Notes: a model not told the origin generated them from the sequence alone. A stretch of 64,000 nt of DNA from Spinacia oleracea (GCF_020520425.1 NC_079491.1:39422027-39486026); one strand, 5' to 3'. Shown: positions 42,118-54,942, numbered from the stretch's first letter. Translations and numbers: made by a program.

Positions 42118-44253
42118 ACGTTAGTGAAATACTCGTGCTCGTAGGTAATCAAAATAGCCGAAGGGTGAAACGATCCTACCCCGCGTTTATTTCCCTATCA
42201 AGTTGGGACGACCTGAAAATCAGCATATGAATGTGAACGGACAGAACCTCATAACGAATCTCGGCTCCCTTGGCATGTTTCATCTCGGGAGTTGGGACTA
42301 AGGATACCCATCGCCAACCGGGGGGTGCATACGCTTCGAATGTTGTCCACTCGGCACTTTTCGCTAGTAGTACACCCGTCCCAAACCCAATCGCTCGCCC
42401 ACTGAGGTCCCTCTCATTGGTGCATGCCCCCTTGGCTTACATCGTGATTGGCCTCTTGGGACGAAATTCGTCTGTTGAATGCACTACCTCGACCGGGGCA
42501 TGTGTTGGATCTACGATAGAAGCGGTACCAAGCCAGACGCAAATATTACCCATAGAAGCCTATCATAACCTACGTGGCATATTATTTTTGCTTCATGTTG
42601 TAATGCTAGTTATGTGTAGCGAATTATGTGATTGTGTTGTAATTGTGTGTAACAAATAATAACGCTAGAAAACCAACGACCCTAAGAATTGCCCAAACAT
42701 TCATAAACACCAATTGGCCAAAGAGTTATACCAAAATACGTGTTCCGTATCCTCGGGCGATCGCCACAAAAATAAGCGACGCCCAGGACAGCCTGTAACG
42801 GATCCCACAACGCTGCACAATGCGTAAAGGACGTTATTAGGCAAGCACGCAAAATTAAGTCGTATGTACGAAAAAGGATAGACGAACAGAATACGAGTAA
42901 CAGTCAGGGATGCATTTTCAGCGCCCCTGGCTGGGCGCCAATCATTTCCACGCCCAGCCTGGGCGCCAAAGTTGCTGCCTGGCCCTTTTGGTCAGGCACA
43001 ACAGCCTTGGTGCCCGCGCACAAAATATACGTAGCAATAAAAAAATTCGTAACAAATTTGCTACGAGGACGTATGGAAAAGGCACTCAATTCTAAGAACG
43101 ACTTATAAAATTAATAACTCCTTGCGTCGTCATTAGGCCTCCTATGACGACAATGTTCAGCGCCAAAACCGAGCATGCTAATTAGAATGACCTTGAATGT
43201 CACATGGGAAAAGTATTCAAAAAATGATGTTCGAATAAAGTTTTCAAGGAAAAAATAACATTCGAATAAAAAATAAATAAATCCGAGTCTAGACTAGGCT
43301 ATGCCAAAGTACAATCTAAATCCTAAGTCTTCGTTGTCTTATACATAGAATCGGTCCTAATGCTTGGTGTCGTTCTGCGAGTTAAAAGGTTAAACCATAT
43401 TGAGTCTCCCTTCCTAACATTTAAATGAATAAGCACCCATATGTAATTGTCATCCCTTGCTAAGAATCTACGGCCTCAATACTCTCCCTCACCAATAAAA
43501 GAATATATTATGTAATTCAAGTATTCGCAAAATGGAAACAGTCACATTCTGAAAATCATTCCTCCATAGTCGCACAACCCAAAGTGAACCTAAGGTGTCA
43601 ATACCATTGGCAAAAGAAATTTAATGGCCTCAAGGCTTATGATCACATTGGGTCACGACTATCATAGTCCTCTCGAGCCACTCACTCCTTGAAATACTCC
43701 TAAGCCCGGACTAAAAGATTTTCCATGATTGCAACATGACGAACCATGAAAATACCCAAATTGGCATGCCATAAGGCTACCATTGGGGTAAAGCAATACA
43801 CACTAAGAGGGAAGCCGCACTAATGATTCTAGTCTTGCAAAAATGAAAATTCGATCTCCCCAACTAACTACCTTGCCAACATTAAGCAAAATGGCGCATG
43901 ACAAATGAACACCCAAGGGTTAAAATCTAAAGTGTCAACCAACGAAAGTTATGGTCTAATTAGCCTAAGTCTGAGAGTCGCTTGGTCAAGTATTATAGGC
44001 TTACGCCACGTCATTATTTTTAGTCTAGGCCACCTCCTTGTATTCGCATACGGGTTATAATCAGAAAAATTAATGAAAGTTCGAGTCTAAATCACAACTT
44101 CCAATTAAATCCCGGAAACTGGAATCTGAAAAGAAGCAAAAAAATATTTTCCGATGTAATTCTTTCGTTAAATTTCAATAAAGTAAAAACAACATTTTGA
44201 ATCTACGCTATTTGCACATTTTAAGAAACGACTAAAAACGCTTGCAAAGTAAG

Positions 44254-44340
44254 ACAATTTAAAAGTCCACCCTAGGCCTACTAAATTTAAAGGTCCACCC
44301 TAGGCCTACTGAAATTAAAGGTCCACTATAGGCCTACCAA
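44254..44340. repeat. three tandem copies of a ~30-bp unit
   Basis: AAAGTCCACCCTAGGCCTAC, AAAGGTCCACCCTAGGCCTA and AAAGGTCCACTATAGGCCTA follow each other. Confidence 0.8.
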
Positions 44341-47300
44341 ACGAGGCTCACTCAGTCTCGCCTCGTGACTCAAAGACCACAACCATCTACCTTTTAGCCC
44401 AAATAAAAAAAAAATTGAAGGATTTATGTTGGGGAGAAATCCCAAGCAAAAAGAAGAAAAAGAGAAAGAGAAAAGGGAGAGCGAAGAGAGCGAACCATGA
44501 AATACTTAAAGAGAAAGAGAAAAGGGAGAGCGAAAAGAACGAGCCATGAAATACTTAGACCGTACCTCCCAAAGTGCGAAATTTACCCAAGTAAACGAAG
44601 GAAAAGAATTGAGTCAACCAATCCAAATCATACCACAAAAACCACATAAAGTTCTACGATCTTCTACCCTTTCCAACCCTCATGCTTGACTAATACCTAT
44701 ACAAATTATCCTATCTCATTCAACCCATCTTTCAAGCCGTCTTGAGTCACGAATTTTAAAAAAAAGACAAATCAAAAGTACACTCTACGCTTAACGTAAA
44801 AAAAATATATATATAAATAATAAAAAAAATAAACTTTGGAAAGCGCCTTTAAAGTTCGTCTAAAAAGAAAAAGAAGCATTTAGCGCACAAAAAAGATTCG
44901 CAAATATTTGGCACAAAACGAAAAGAAGTAACGCACCAAGAAATCTCCCCAGGAATCACTTTCAACGCCCAGAGCTGGGCGCCGGAATCTTTAACGCCCC
45001 AGCGTGGGCGCTGAATCTCTCTGCTTGCCAAATTTTGCCCAGAAGTGCTCGTCATTTTATCCGCACATACACGGAACAATAACGAACACTTGAAGGGGTA
45101 CAACACGTATTCAGATATACGTACCAAAAAACACATGAAAAGATTTTTGTGCAAATACATGTACTTAAAAAATAAAACAAATTTTTGGCTTACGGCAAAG
45201 CAGCAGATTAAAAAAAATAATAATAAACTTCACTTATTTCAAACATTACGATTCCATTCGAACGTACTTGTTTAAAATCGGCATTCTAAGAAACCATTTT
45301 CTGGCTAAGAACTACGCAAGACCTGATTCCAAATTAAATCTATTTAAGGCGGATACGTAGGCAATCCATGATTCGGTCCAACCAATTCGCAAAAATGTTA
45401 AAGCTTATAGAATAACAAGAATAAAAAATAGAGTCCCTTATTGAAATTTAATTACTTACAATCCAAATCGAAAGAAAAATTTAAGTCAAAGGAAGAACCC
45501 AAGTCATCAAGATGCCAAAATGAGCACACATCGAAAAATAATAAGGGCACGTACCCTTGCCAGAAGGAGCACTCGCACTCCTAGGCACTTAGCCAATACT
45601 CAAAAGATCGCTTTGCCTCAATTGAATGGGGCTAGCGCGAGCGTCTATGACCTTTAAAGTACTCGACTTGACCCTCCCTAAAGCAAAGTAACTCACTTAA
45701 AGACCTTCTTTCACCATTAGACACAGTCATAATCGCCAATAAGTAGTAAAGGCAGTAAGCTTGCAATAAAAATGATTGTTCTACGGCATCGCCCATCGTT
45801 CCTTCGAACTCAGGGCACCCATTCATGGTAATTCAAATGCTTGCGAATCCCCTTTAAAAAAATCATACATTGTCAATAGGACTTGGCACTTAACAAAGGC
45901 TCACCCTACTCGGACATATGACACGGGCATCTAAAATCGAAATCTGAAAGCATTATTAATGAGAAGACATAATAGCAACTGGGGGCTAAAGATTGAAATG
46001 AAAGAGCTAGGAAAGAACTAAGTATACCTTGACCTTTTGTGCACACATACACCAAGTAAATAAAAGTCAATTTGAAAGCGGTTTATATTCCCGCAATTCT
46101 GGAAAAGATGGCCCTAAAAGCCCAAAGCATGTGCCACACGGGCACAAGTAATATCTTGACGCCTGCACCCTGGCTTCCAGCAAATCCTTAGACAGCATTC
46201 CAAAAATCGTAACAGTATTTTGATTTACTCATGTAATCCTGTACGAACCCTTCTATAAGTCAACTTACCTAGGACACCTCGGATTGTACACAGTAGGACT
46301 CGGATTTCAAATAATTTTCAAAGACTTCTTCGAACATAATAAAGTGTCGTTGGTTTAAGCTAAGTATGTGTTTATCTCGAGGTTGAAAGTGAGTCAAAAA
46401 GATTTCTAAAAATGATTATGGGTAAAGAAAGGCACCTAGCTTTTGGTCAAGGCACACTTCAACATGTGACTACCTTGACCATGGAAATGTCGCACAATAC
46501 GACATTTACAAGAGAAGTAGCAAATCACTACTCGAACGTACCTCGCACTAAACGAGTCTGGTTCAAACTATTCATGATCTATGTCACCATGAATGCATAA
46601 AAACGTATGCCAAGCATTATAGCACCAAGCCAATCCCGTAGCTACAATTAGGGGGCCTGAGAAAAACACTCTAAAAATGCTCGAAATGACGATTTTATTG
46701 CAAATTCTCGACGCTAATGCTATACACACGTCATAGGGGCACAATCCTAAGGTTTGATCGTGTAAAATGAACCTTAGAATGGCTACAACCCCTCCCAAAT
46801 TCTAAGCGCTACTTAGAATATATAAAGTCACCCCACTAACAAGGGTAACTGAAAATCGCGAGTCACCAAAACTCCGATCAAACTACTGCACATAACGCTC
46901 GCCCTACAAGCTTCTGTTACACAGTCTACGTCATTCCAAAGCAAAAGCGAAAGAAAAAATCAAGGATAAAAAAATAAAAAAAAAACATCTATGAATTCTC
47001 GCATCGATTGAAGTAATAAGCTATGCACACCCACGCAGAAGGTGCTACACTTGTTCGAGCACCTGAACAAGGCTTGATGAAGTACTCCAATGCAAAAAAT
47101 AAATAATGATATCCCAACACCTGGAGGAATGTTCTAAGACACGCTGTTAGGCCACACAAGCCTACGTCGCACCATAAGTTCAAACATCCCACGGTACAAG
47201 TCTAAAAAAAAAAGAGTAAGGCATATTGCACTAATGCGGGCACGACCAAGAGTATGAGGCAAAGACTACTTTTCGCCCAAATTCAAAATGCAAGCCACAC

Positions 47301-48696
47301 GACTTCTACATTAAGGATTAAAGGTAGCAAAACATTACCTACCACGGAAGGGATAGCTCGCACCTACACGAGCGGAACCCCAAGGCATCTTTCTCGAAAG
47401 AACCTACAAAAATCGTACGCCAAAAGGAAGCATCCCAACATGCATACTTGGGGGCTCCAAGCTACGAAACGACCATAGCAAAATAAAAAAAAAGTCTCAA
47501 AGCAAATGTTTGAACGATCAAAAGGGCACGATGCCTGAGCCCACTTCATGAATGGGCCTGAACCCTATCAAGCTTCTAAGCAAACTATTCAACATCAGTC
47601 ATTGCTCAAAAAAAATGATTCAAGCAAATTGATTAATGGACCGCACGCAACGGCCATCCTATGAACGCTCGTTCGCACATACATTCTAAGTATCGAACAT
47701 TCACGAACACGTTCAAAAGAACAAATATATACGTTCAAAATAACAGCAAGAGCGATCAAAGTCTTACGCCTCAAGGTATGTTCCTCGGGCCATATAGACT
47801 CGCCCAACTATTGCAATAACGGTACGCCTTAAGAGCGACAATTCCTTTAAATAATCGCCCCAAAGCGAAAAACACCGTAGCCCACCAATCGGCTACGGCT
47901 TCTCGAGAAATCATCACGATCACTCAACTCATTGTGATCTCTAAATTCTATGTTCCAAAAAATAAAGAAAAACAAAAAGAGAAGAGAATACGTAGAATTT
48001 CCAAGTGAAATAAACGAACGAACAAGAGGCCAACTGTGTCATCAAAAGACCAGCCCAAACAACATTTTCAACGCCCCACCTGGGCGTGAAATATTTCTAA
48101 CGCCTAGGCCTGGGCGCCGAAAATGAGCCCAGGCCCAAAAGAAGCCCGAATTTCTATAGGGTCCTGCCGTATCCATTCGACCCGAAAATTGCCGATTTCT
48201 TTACTGAAAGTCGCACCTCACGGCTTCGTTAAGAGTAGCACACCACTACAAATATCGCTCGCACTTACGAGCACGATCCCAAATACGATTAAGGACATTA
48301 CAAAATGCGTATCCCCAAGGAACCTCTTTGACAAGAAATGACCGTCAAGCACGAGTGCTTGGGGGCTCGAAAGAAAATATATATTTCAAAAGAGAGTATG
48401 CAAAGTTAAAACAATATTCCCAGACTACGCTGTACAAAGTCCCGTGTTTGGATAATCTCAAAAGATAAAACCGGATTACGACCTCAAAGACAAAGGTCGG
48501 CATTGATTCTTACACATAGTCCCCTAATCAAGGACCCAGGTAGTGGCAAAATTGAGTCGTAAAGACTAGCTCAAAACCATGAAAGATGATGACCACAAGA
48601 CAATGGTCCGTCTAAGCACGTTGTCAACCCACATTTAGGTTGCAACTAAATCCGAGCATCCCTCGAAAGAAAATTAAATTCTTCAAAAACAAAAAC

Positions 48697-48960
48697 AGGC
48701 TCGCCATCTTCAGCCGGCGGGGTTTGCGTCACTAACCGCGCAGGTCCTCAGTTTTCAAAAATGAAATCTTCAAAAACACAAACAGGCTCGCCATCTTCAG
48801 CCGGCGGGGTCTACGTCACAAACGTCGTAGGTCCTTATTTTCAAAACATCAAAACAGATTCGTCCACTTCTATCGGACGGGGCGTCCACCCTCAGCAGGA
48901 CAGGCTCGCCCACCTTCAGCGGGCGGGGTCTGCGCCACTAACCGCACAGGTCCTTAGTCA
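48697..48960. repeat. tandem array with CAGGCTCGCC unit
   Basis: CAGGCTCGCCATCTTCAGCC + GGCGGGGT(T/C)TGCG + TCAC-AAC...CGCAGGTCC units occur at about 48698, 48782 and 48900, with a shorter variant at about 48855. The unit is about 84 bases in the first two copies. Confidence 0.75.
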
Positions 48961-48989
48961 TTGCAGCAATAACTTTTTCCGCTTTATCC

Positions 48990-49240
48990 TTTTCCAAAAA
49001 TCTAAGGATGGTTTATCTTTTTCCAAATATCAAAAGATGGTTTATCTTTTTCCAAAAATCAAAAGATGGTTTATCTTTTTCCAAAAAACAAAAGATGGTT
49101 TATCTTTTTCCAAAAATCAAAAGATGGTTTCCCTTTTCCAAAAATCAAAGGATGGTTTATCTTTTTCCAAAAATCAAAGGATGGTTTCCCTTTTCCAAAA
49201 ATCAAAGGATCGTTTCTCTTTTCAAAGATCAAAAAATTGG
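48990..49240. repeat. 29-bp tandem repeat, about nine copies
   Basis: Unit TTTATCTTTTTCCAAAAATC + AAAAGATGG with small changes (TTTCCC for TTTATC, AAGG for AAAG). Because 29 is not a multiple of three, all three plus-strand frames stay open and give repeated peptides that should not be taken for a gene. Confidence 0.9.
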
Positions 49241-49680
49241 TTTTCCGCTTTTCCAAAAAAGAGCGATGTGCTGGATTTTCCTTCGTTTTACGTCCTATAA
49301 AAACAAGGGGGTTTTCTCGTTTAGCTAACTCTGAAAATGAGAATCTTTAAAAACATTTTTACCTCGTGATCGGGCTTGGCCAGGCCTGGTTACACTTTAT
49401 AGCTTTGATTTCGAAAACGTCTATAGATACTTCCAATGACAAAGTGAGGGAGTTTCTATACATCTGTAGGTACTTCCAATGACAAAGTGAGGGAGTTTCT
49501 ATACTTAACAAATTCCAATGACACGTGAGGAATGTGTTAACACTTCAAGTGATGACCCTTAAGTCAAATGTTATCACTCGGGGGCTCGTGAGACCCTCGC
49601 AAAATAGGTCACATACACCATGGCTTGTATGACGCACTCCGTCTGATACTTTGACCATCGTCTTACTCCAAGACTCAGTC

Positions 49681-49695
49681 AAAGTGGGGGCTAAC
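49681..49695 (+). other. polypurine tract, second Ogre-like element
   Basis: AAAGTGGGGGCTAAC directly before the 3' LTR. Confidence 0.8.
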
Positions 49696-51144
49696 TGTAG
49701 ACACCTACTTTTGTCCCCACTCCCGAAAGGGAAGGTTGATGATGAGAACATAAATCTCCACTTGGCAACGCATCTCCTATAAAATAACGAATCTCGATCA
49801 CCCTTTTCATTTCAGCCAAACCTGCTATTATAGAAACCTGCTAAAAATAGTAACTTCCATAACGGGTAGTTGTTAAAAGTGGCAAGACATAAAAGATAGA
49901 AACCTGTCAGAATTCGGTGTTGCACTCCAACATAAATCCTAAAAGAGATAGAATTGGCAAAAGGAATTCTATTCCTGCTATAATTCGGAAATAAGAGTTA
50001 CGTATTAATTAAATTGCTAACGAACCTAGAGTTCGTAACGGGCCCAGACGCATTCCGTCATAAGTTGATACGCACTAAGAAACTCGGATAAGTCTCAAAA
50101 GCTCCGTGATTAAGAGTCCAAATCTGACAAAAAGCTCGGCTCAGATCCTATTTTCAACGCCTGGATCTGGGCGCCGAAATCTTCGGAGCCCAGCCTTGGG
50201 CGCTGAAAATACCTGGGACGTGTTGTCTCCGAATTCTTTTTGGATTCGGATCTAAAGATCTATCTTTCCACGAACTCTTTCCCTATAAATACAGCCTCAA
50301 AACCGACGTGAACACAGGACAAAATTCATAAGCTGAGTATTGACTCCAACCCTAAGCCTAAGCCTCACGCTGCGAAATTGATCCCGTGTTCTGTCGCAAT
50401 CGACCCAAAAGTCGAACATAACGTATCCTGTCCCTTGTAGCTGATGGAACACTGCTCAGAAACCCGAGATTCGTTAAATAAAAGGAGAAATAGCAAAGCC
50501 AAGTGGTTAGTTTTCTGAGAACCGTGACGCACCTCTCAAGGGTGCGTCGTAATGTGTCCCTTCGCATGATTTAATCGCTTTCATCACCCTTTTATAAAAT
50601 TGTCAAACTATTAAATTGATTGATCTATCACGCCTAATAAGATAATACCTTGGACAATTGAACTATCATGCTAGGCACCTTAAATCAATCTAAATAAGAT
50701 AATCACGATTTAGTGTTATGTGTTGCATATTGCTAAAATCAATTCAGAATAGTTTAATAGTTTAACGCATGTCCCTTCAATTATTTATGCTGAGCTAGTA
50801 AGGATAACCTGCCTCTGGAGTTATCGATGAGCACTCCTCTCGGTAGTTACAGTCCCCCGAACTCTCAATCTCTGCCCTGCGGGTGTACGTTGAGCGATCC
50901 CCACACCAGGGATCACAAGGGAACCTATGGCCGTCGTGGTCGAACATAATTGCACTCCCTTTATGTCACGATAACCGGGTTTTGTCAGTTTTTCTCATTG
51001 TCGTTATAAACTGAATGGCGACTCCTATATTACTAGTCGATTGGGTGTAAACTCACATGAAACTAACTACACTTGATCTGACGACGTCACGCCCACGAGG
51101 GACGAGGTCATGCGTTAGCCTCGTGCTTTTTCGACCCCCTCACA
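49696..51144 (+). repeat. 3' LTR, second Ogre-like element (1449 bp)
   Basis: Pairs with 40624-42098; shorter mainly by an 18-base loss near 50443. Ends CGACCCCCTCACA, followed by AAATC. Confidence 0.93.
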
Positions 51145-51149
51145 AAATC
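51145..51149. repeat. target-site duplication, right copy (second LARD)
   Basis: AAATC, matching 40619-40623. Confidence 0.9.
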
Positions 51150-53109
51150 CAAAGTATTAAACCATTTGAAAATCCATTAACCATAAATAGTATTAGTAGT
51201 AGTCATGACTAAAAATAGAAATAGAGTTTATAAAGTACGGAAGAAATAAACTCTCAACTCGAATCCCGTGATAACTTCTCTTGCAAGTTATCTCTACAAA
51301 CCTGCTTATTATAAATCTACTCCCCCAACAACGCAAATGCAATTGATGGATCATCATAGGGTCATTAAGGCAAAGGTCATGACCAGAAGACATGAAGCAC
51401 AAAGTCAGCAAAAGCTGAGTATGAACAAGCTAGAATAACATTCTATCCTAACATGCCTCACTCGACAAATTAAATAATCCACATGCAAAAACCATATAAT
51501 AAACAAACAAACATGGAGACAAGACTCGACACTTGACACGACTCTTGACTCACAGATTAATAGAAAGTAGCTCCGAACGGGTAAAGTAAAGTATCCTCAA
51601 AAGGAAAGAAAAGGGTGATGGGAGCCAACCATACACCAAAATAAGTCGGGCTACTACCGACGGTCGGGCCATACCGACAGGAATCCCAATGCACAACGGC
51701 ATAAAAGAGAATGAAACAACGTCTTGTATCATTCTAGGAGTACAAGTTTTACGGCAAGACTCCCCCCATTGTTCATACTCAAGGTATATACGTTCCAAGA
51801 GTTTTGAAGCTCTTTCGGGTTACACTTTATGTTAATTAGTATATTATGTTCAAGGCGACTCAAGACACAACATACAAACAATTGAACAATCAAACAATTC
51901 AACAATGACTCTTCATTATTTTACTTCTTTAGGACTTGTGATCAACCATAGACTCAAGTGAAATTACTCCCATTGTTCCTTCTCAAAAATATTATTTGAG
52001 ATAACCCGACATTGCCTATTAACAAGCGGGGTGTGCCCTTAGTACGAATTGTCCTTAATTCAATTCACATAAACTCTCTAACATATTCTACCCCTTTGGT
52101 AGAATGTATATTGCTCACTGGCAATATTCGACTGGCTCAATAATTATGCTAGACATCATGTACTATAGCATAATAATAATAATAACAACTTGCATGCGCA
52201 CTACTCATACATGCAAACCAACTTGAACAACATGCTTGACATAATTCAACGATTATAAAAGTCCATAACATGATAGTTCAACAGAATCTATAAAGCATAA
52301 TTCAATTCATAACATGCTCGTTCACATAGATTCAATAATAATAATAACATGCTCGTTCTCAATATCAAACATGAATTCATAATAACATATTCATTCCCAA
52401 TCATCAAACATGAATTCATAATAACATATAAGTTCACATGATTCGCATTCAATACACTTCACAAAGTCCTCAAGGGATGGGTGGTCACCCTAGTCTTGTA
52501 CGTACCTGGAATACCTAAGTACGGGGGCCACTGTGCGAATCACGACTCACTAGAAACCAACTCCTATAAACAAAATAAGAGAACTAAATTATTATCCATG
52601 TTTACTAAATTTCCAGCAACTATTTAAGATTCTAAAACCTTTTTTTTAATTAGAAATAAATCATTAATCATTAATTTAATAGTCTCAAATAGTCAACTCA
52701 AGTCCTAACATAAAAACATTGACTTTCTAGCTTTAAAAATCATTAAAACTAACTTTTTAAAGCTTATAAACAATCTGAATATTTAAGTGGATTCCCGTAA
52801 TTTAAATTGTCATTAAATTATGTGAATCAATCGCTTTAATTAATTGAAATCAAAACCCTAACAATAGTTTATTCCAAAAACATGTTTTGACTTCAAAAAT
52901 CAACACTTTATAAACTTATTAAATCTGAAAATTATAGTTTCAATCATCAAAACCTATCTCTTTAATTAAAACCCAATAGTAACCCAATGCGGTGTTCATA
53001 ACCGTTCTAATTAATTTAAACAACCCAAATATTTAAACTAATCACAACAATTAAATCAATTTAAAACTGAAAATTAATATTTTTGAAAATAAAATTTGAT
53101 TATCCCAAT

Positions 53110-53500
53110 TAACAACACACACACACATGTGCGTCGAGCAAACAACGCAACAACAACAACAACGCATCAACGCAGCACGCACCGCAACACGCAGCGCGCG
53201 CAAAGGGGCGACGAGGACTGCGGGGCGGGGCGGGGCGAGGCACACGCGACACACACAGCGGTAGCAAGGGTGCTGCGCTGCGAGACGAGGCAACGAGAGA
53301 GGGCAGCAAGGGGCGCAAGACCACACAGCACGCAGACACTCGTGTGCTACGTTGCGGCTGCGAGGCAAGGCAAGGTTGGGCGGGGCTTGCGCGCACGGCT
53401 GGGCACGACGCGTGCCTTGGGCTGCAAGCAAAGGGATCGGACGAAGGTGAGGATGAGGGTGAGGGTGCCGCAAGGAGAGAGAAAGAGAGGAGAGAGAGGG
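53110..53500. repeat. GC-rich block in long LTR-like unit
   Basis: Sharp jump in GC content, starting with ACACACACACATG and CAACAACAACAACAACGC and including GGGGCGGGGCGGGGCGAGGC. Frames on both strands are open (up to 143 codons) but of low complexity and not supported as genes. The copia element has a similar GC-rich block in its leader. Confidence 0.7.
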
Positions 53501-53905
53501 AGTGCTGAAATTTTTGTGAGGGTTTAATGAGAGGGTCTATTTATAGTTTTTCTCTCCCATGTGGGCTAGGTTATGGTAGTTTGAGTTGGACTTATTTCCG
53601 GGCTCAATTCATTAAACTCCTTGCAAGCTTTGTTGGGTTTGATCATGGAAAATCAACTGGGCTTTAATTAAATTAAATTCGTTTTCGAAATACGACCCAA
53701 CAAATCCCGATTAAATAACTTCATTGAATTTATTTAATAAAAATATGGTTTTCGAAATAATTAATATTTAAATTAATTAAAAATAAAAAGCATTTAATTC
53801 TCGTTAAATGGAATTGATTTATAAAAATACTTTATAAATACGACGAAATGCTTTATAAATATAATAAAATATATTTATAATTATAGAAAAATACGAGGTA
53901 TTATA

Positions 53906-53910
53906 GATTA
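53906..53910. repeat. target-site duplication, right copy (long LTR-like unit)
   Basis: GATTA, matching 40419-40423. Confidence 0.7.
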
Positions 53911-54044
53911 TGTCTGGTCAAACGATTACATTGATATTTCAGGTCGTCCCAACTTAATAAGGAAATAAAGCGGCGTAGGCGCGTAGCGTTTGATTTTTCC
54001 CTTGGGCTAGGTCCACTTAATACTCGCGCAATTATTTCAATATA

Positions 54045-54052
54045 CTCCCCAG
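54045..54052. repeat. 8-bp target-site duplication, left copy (hAT)
   Basis: CTCCCCAG, against CTCCTCAG at 54924-54931 (one mismatch). Eight bases are typical for hAT. Confidence 0.8.
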
Positions 54053-54923
54053 TAGGGGTGTGCAAATGCGGGTTCGGTTACCCGTTAGTAATTTATTTGG
54101 TTAATCGTTAGTTTCGGGTTACAAGAATGCCGACCCTAAACCGTATCCACAACTACCGGTACCCGCTTTTTCGGATATCAGATTTTTTCCGGTCGGTTCG
54201 GCCGGGTAATAGTTCACATTAATTTGTAAATATTTCTTGTGGCTACTGTGATCATTTAGTTGAAGGGAAAAAAAAACCCCTATGTAAATATGTTTAAATC
54301 TAAATCTCTGATTCATACAATCATACCTTACCAAATTAAAAAAAAAAAACATCAGAAGAACAAAAGAAAACATCACCAAGTAGAGTACCAACTGCATTAA
54401 AATATCCAAAATTAAACATCATTAATATCCAACATAAAGCATACTGCATTATTATCCAAATAATCCAACATGAATACATAACCATGGTGCATGATCCAAC
54501 ATCAAATATATCATTACATTTTCCCAACAACAACATTAACTACAAGAACAGACCAAGCCATTAGTAAACCAACGAACAACAACATACATACGAGAAACGA
54601 TCTTCCCAAACAAAATTGATGAACTGGGAGGTCGGCGGAGCCACGGAGGCTGGTGCGGTTGACGCTTAGAGTTACTCTCCCTCTCTCTTTGCGTTTTGAG
54701 GAAAAAATGAAATGTAAAAACACTTAATTATATTATTGAATTGGGCAATATCGGTCGGTTCGGTTACCCCATTTTCGTTTCGGTTACCTGCATGTTCTGT
54801 TCGGGTTTTATTTAACTGCAAAAAACCCGACCCTAACCCTATTATTTCGGTTCGGTTACCCGCCTTTTCGGTTCAGGTTCTTTGGTTTCGGTTTCGGTTT
54901 TTCGGATTTTTTGCACATCCCTA
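54053..54923. mobile_element. non-autonomous hAT-type element (871 bp)
   Basis: Ends TAGGGGTGTGCAAA and TTTGCACATCCCTA are inverted repeats with one mismatch, inside an 8-base duplication. The interior begins and ends with GGTTCGGTTACCCG-type repeats and carries no transposase. It was inserted exactly in the primer-binding site of the first Ogre-like element. Confidence 0.85.
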
Positions 54924-54931
54924 CTCCTCAG

Positions 54932-54942
54932 TGGAGTCGCCA
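54932..54942 (-). other. split primer-binding site, first Ogre-like element
   Basis: On the minus strand TGGCGACTCCA follows the LTR. The rest of the site is now the hAT target duplication (CTGAGGAG here, CTGGGGAG on the far side at 54045-54052). Same tRNA-Arg type as at 42100. Confidence 0.75.

Larger units (their letters stand above)
42118..49680 (+). other. non-coding interior of second Ogre-like element
   Basis: Dense stops in all frames. The longest frame, 129 codons at 42270-42659, has no recognised domain. It does hold three hairpin pairs (42915-42968, 44960-45016, 48065-48124) and several short tandem arrays (44254-44340, 44445-44545, 48697-48960, 48990-49240, 49430-49530). No sign of decayed RT or integrase was found. 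Confidence 0.7.
40624..51144 (+). mobile_element. non-coding Ogre-like LTR element (second LARD)
   Basis: 10.5 kb with LTRs at 40624-42098 and 49696-51144, AAATC on both sides, a tRNA-Arg-type primer site and a polypurine tract AAAGTGGGGGCTAAC. The 7.6-kb interior (42099-49695) has no gag, protease, RT or integrase; frames above 100 codons there match nothing recognisable. By eye the LTRs differ at about 40 positions and a few indels, including one of 18 bases, about 3%. Large retrotransposon derivatives (LARDs) have this shape and depend on proteins from a relative. The tRNA-Arg primer site points to the Ogre group. Confidence 0.85.
40424..53905 (-). mobile_element. long LTR-like unit (about 2.96 kb), probably a solo LTR, split by a nested element
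   Basis: After removing the nested element (40624-51144 plus one duplication), the unit is about 2.96 kb. It starts TGTAACACC and ends GGTATTATA, an almost inverted pair, between two GATTA copies. On the minus strand it begins TATAATACCTCG and has CTATAAATAGACC (near 53540) about 370 bases in, like a long U3 with promoter. It then has a CT-rich stretch and a GC-rich block (53110-53500). No internal coding region or second LTR copy exists, so a solo LTR formed by recombination is the simplest reading. Long LTRs of this kind are known in Tekay/Del-type gypsy elements; I cannot confirm the family. Confidence 0.5.

Noticed and set aside
42270-42659. 129-codon frame after the Ogre-like primer site
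   Set aside because: The similar region of the older element (40113-40400, minus) has no matching open frame, and no domain is seen.
48990-49240. CRISPR-like regular repeat
   Set aside because: Contiguous 29-bp tandem units without spacers in a plant retroelement; not a CRISPR array.
48761-49350. Three overlapping frames giving repeated FPKIKRWF / FQKSKDG peptides
   Set aside because: Produced by a 29-bp tandem repeat in a non-coding element interior, not a repeat protein.
53051-53527. Frames of 95-143 codons on both strands
   Set aside because: GC-rich low-complexity block of an LTR-like unit, no recognisable domain.
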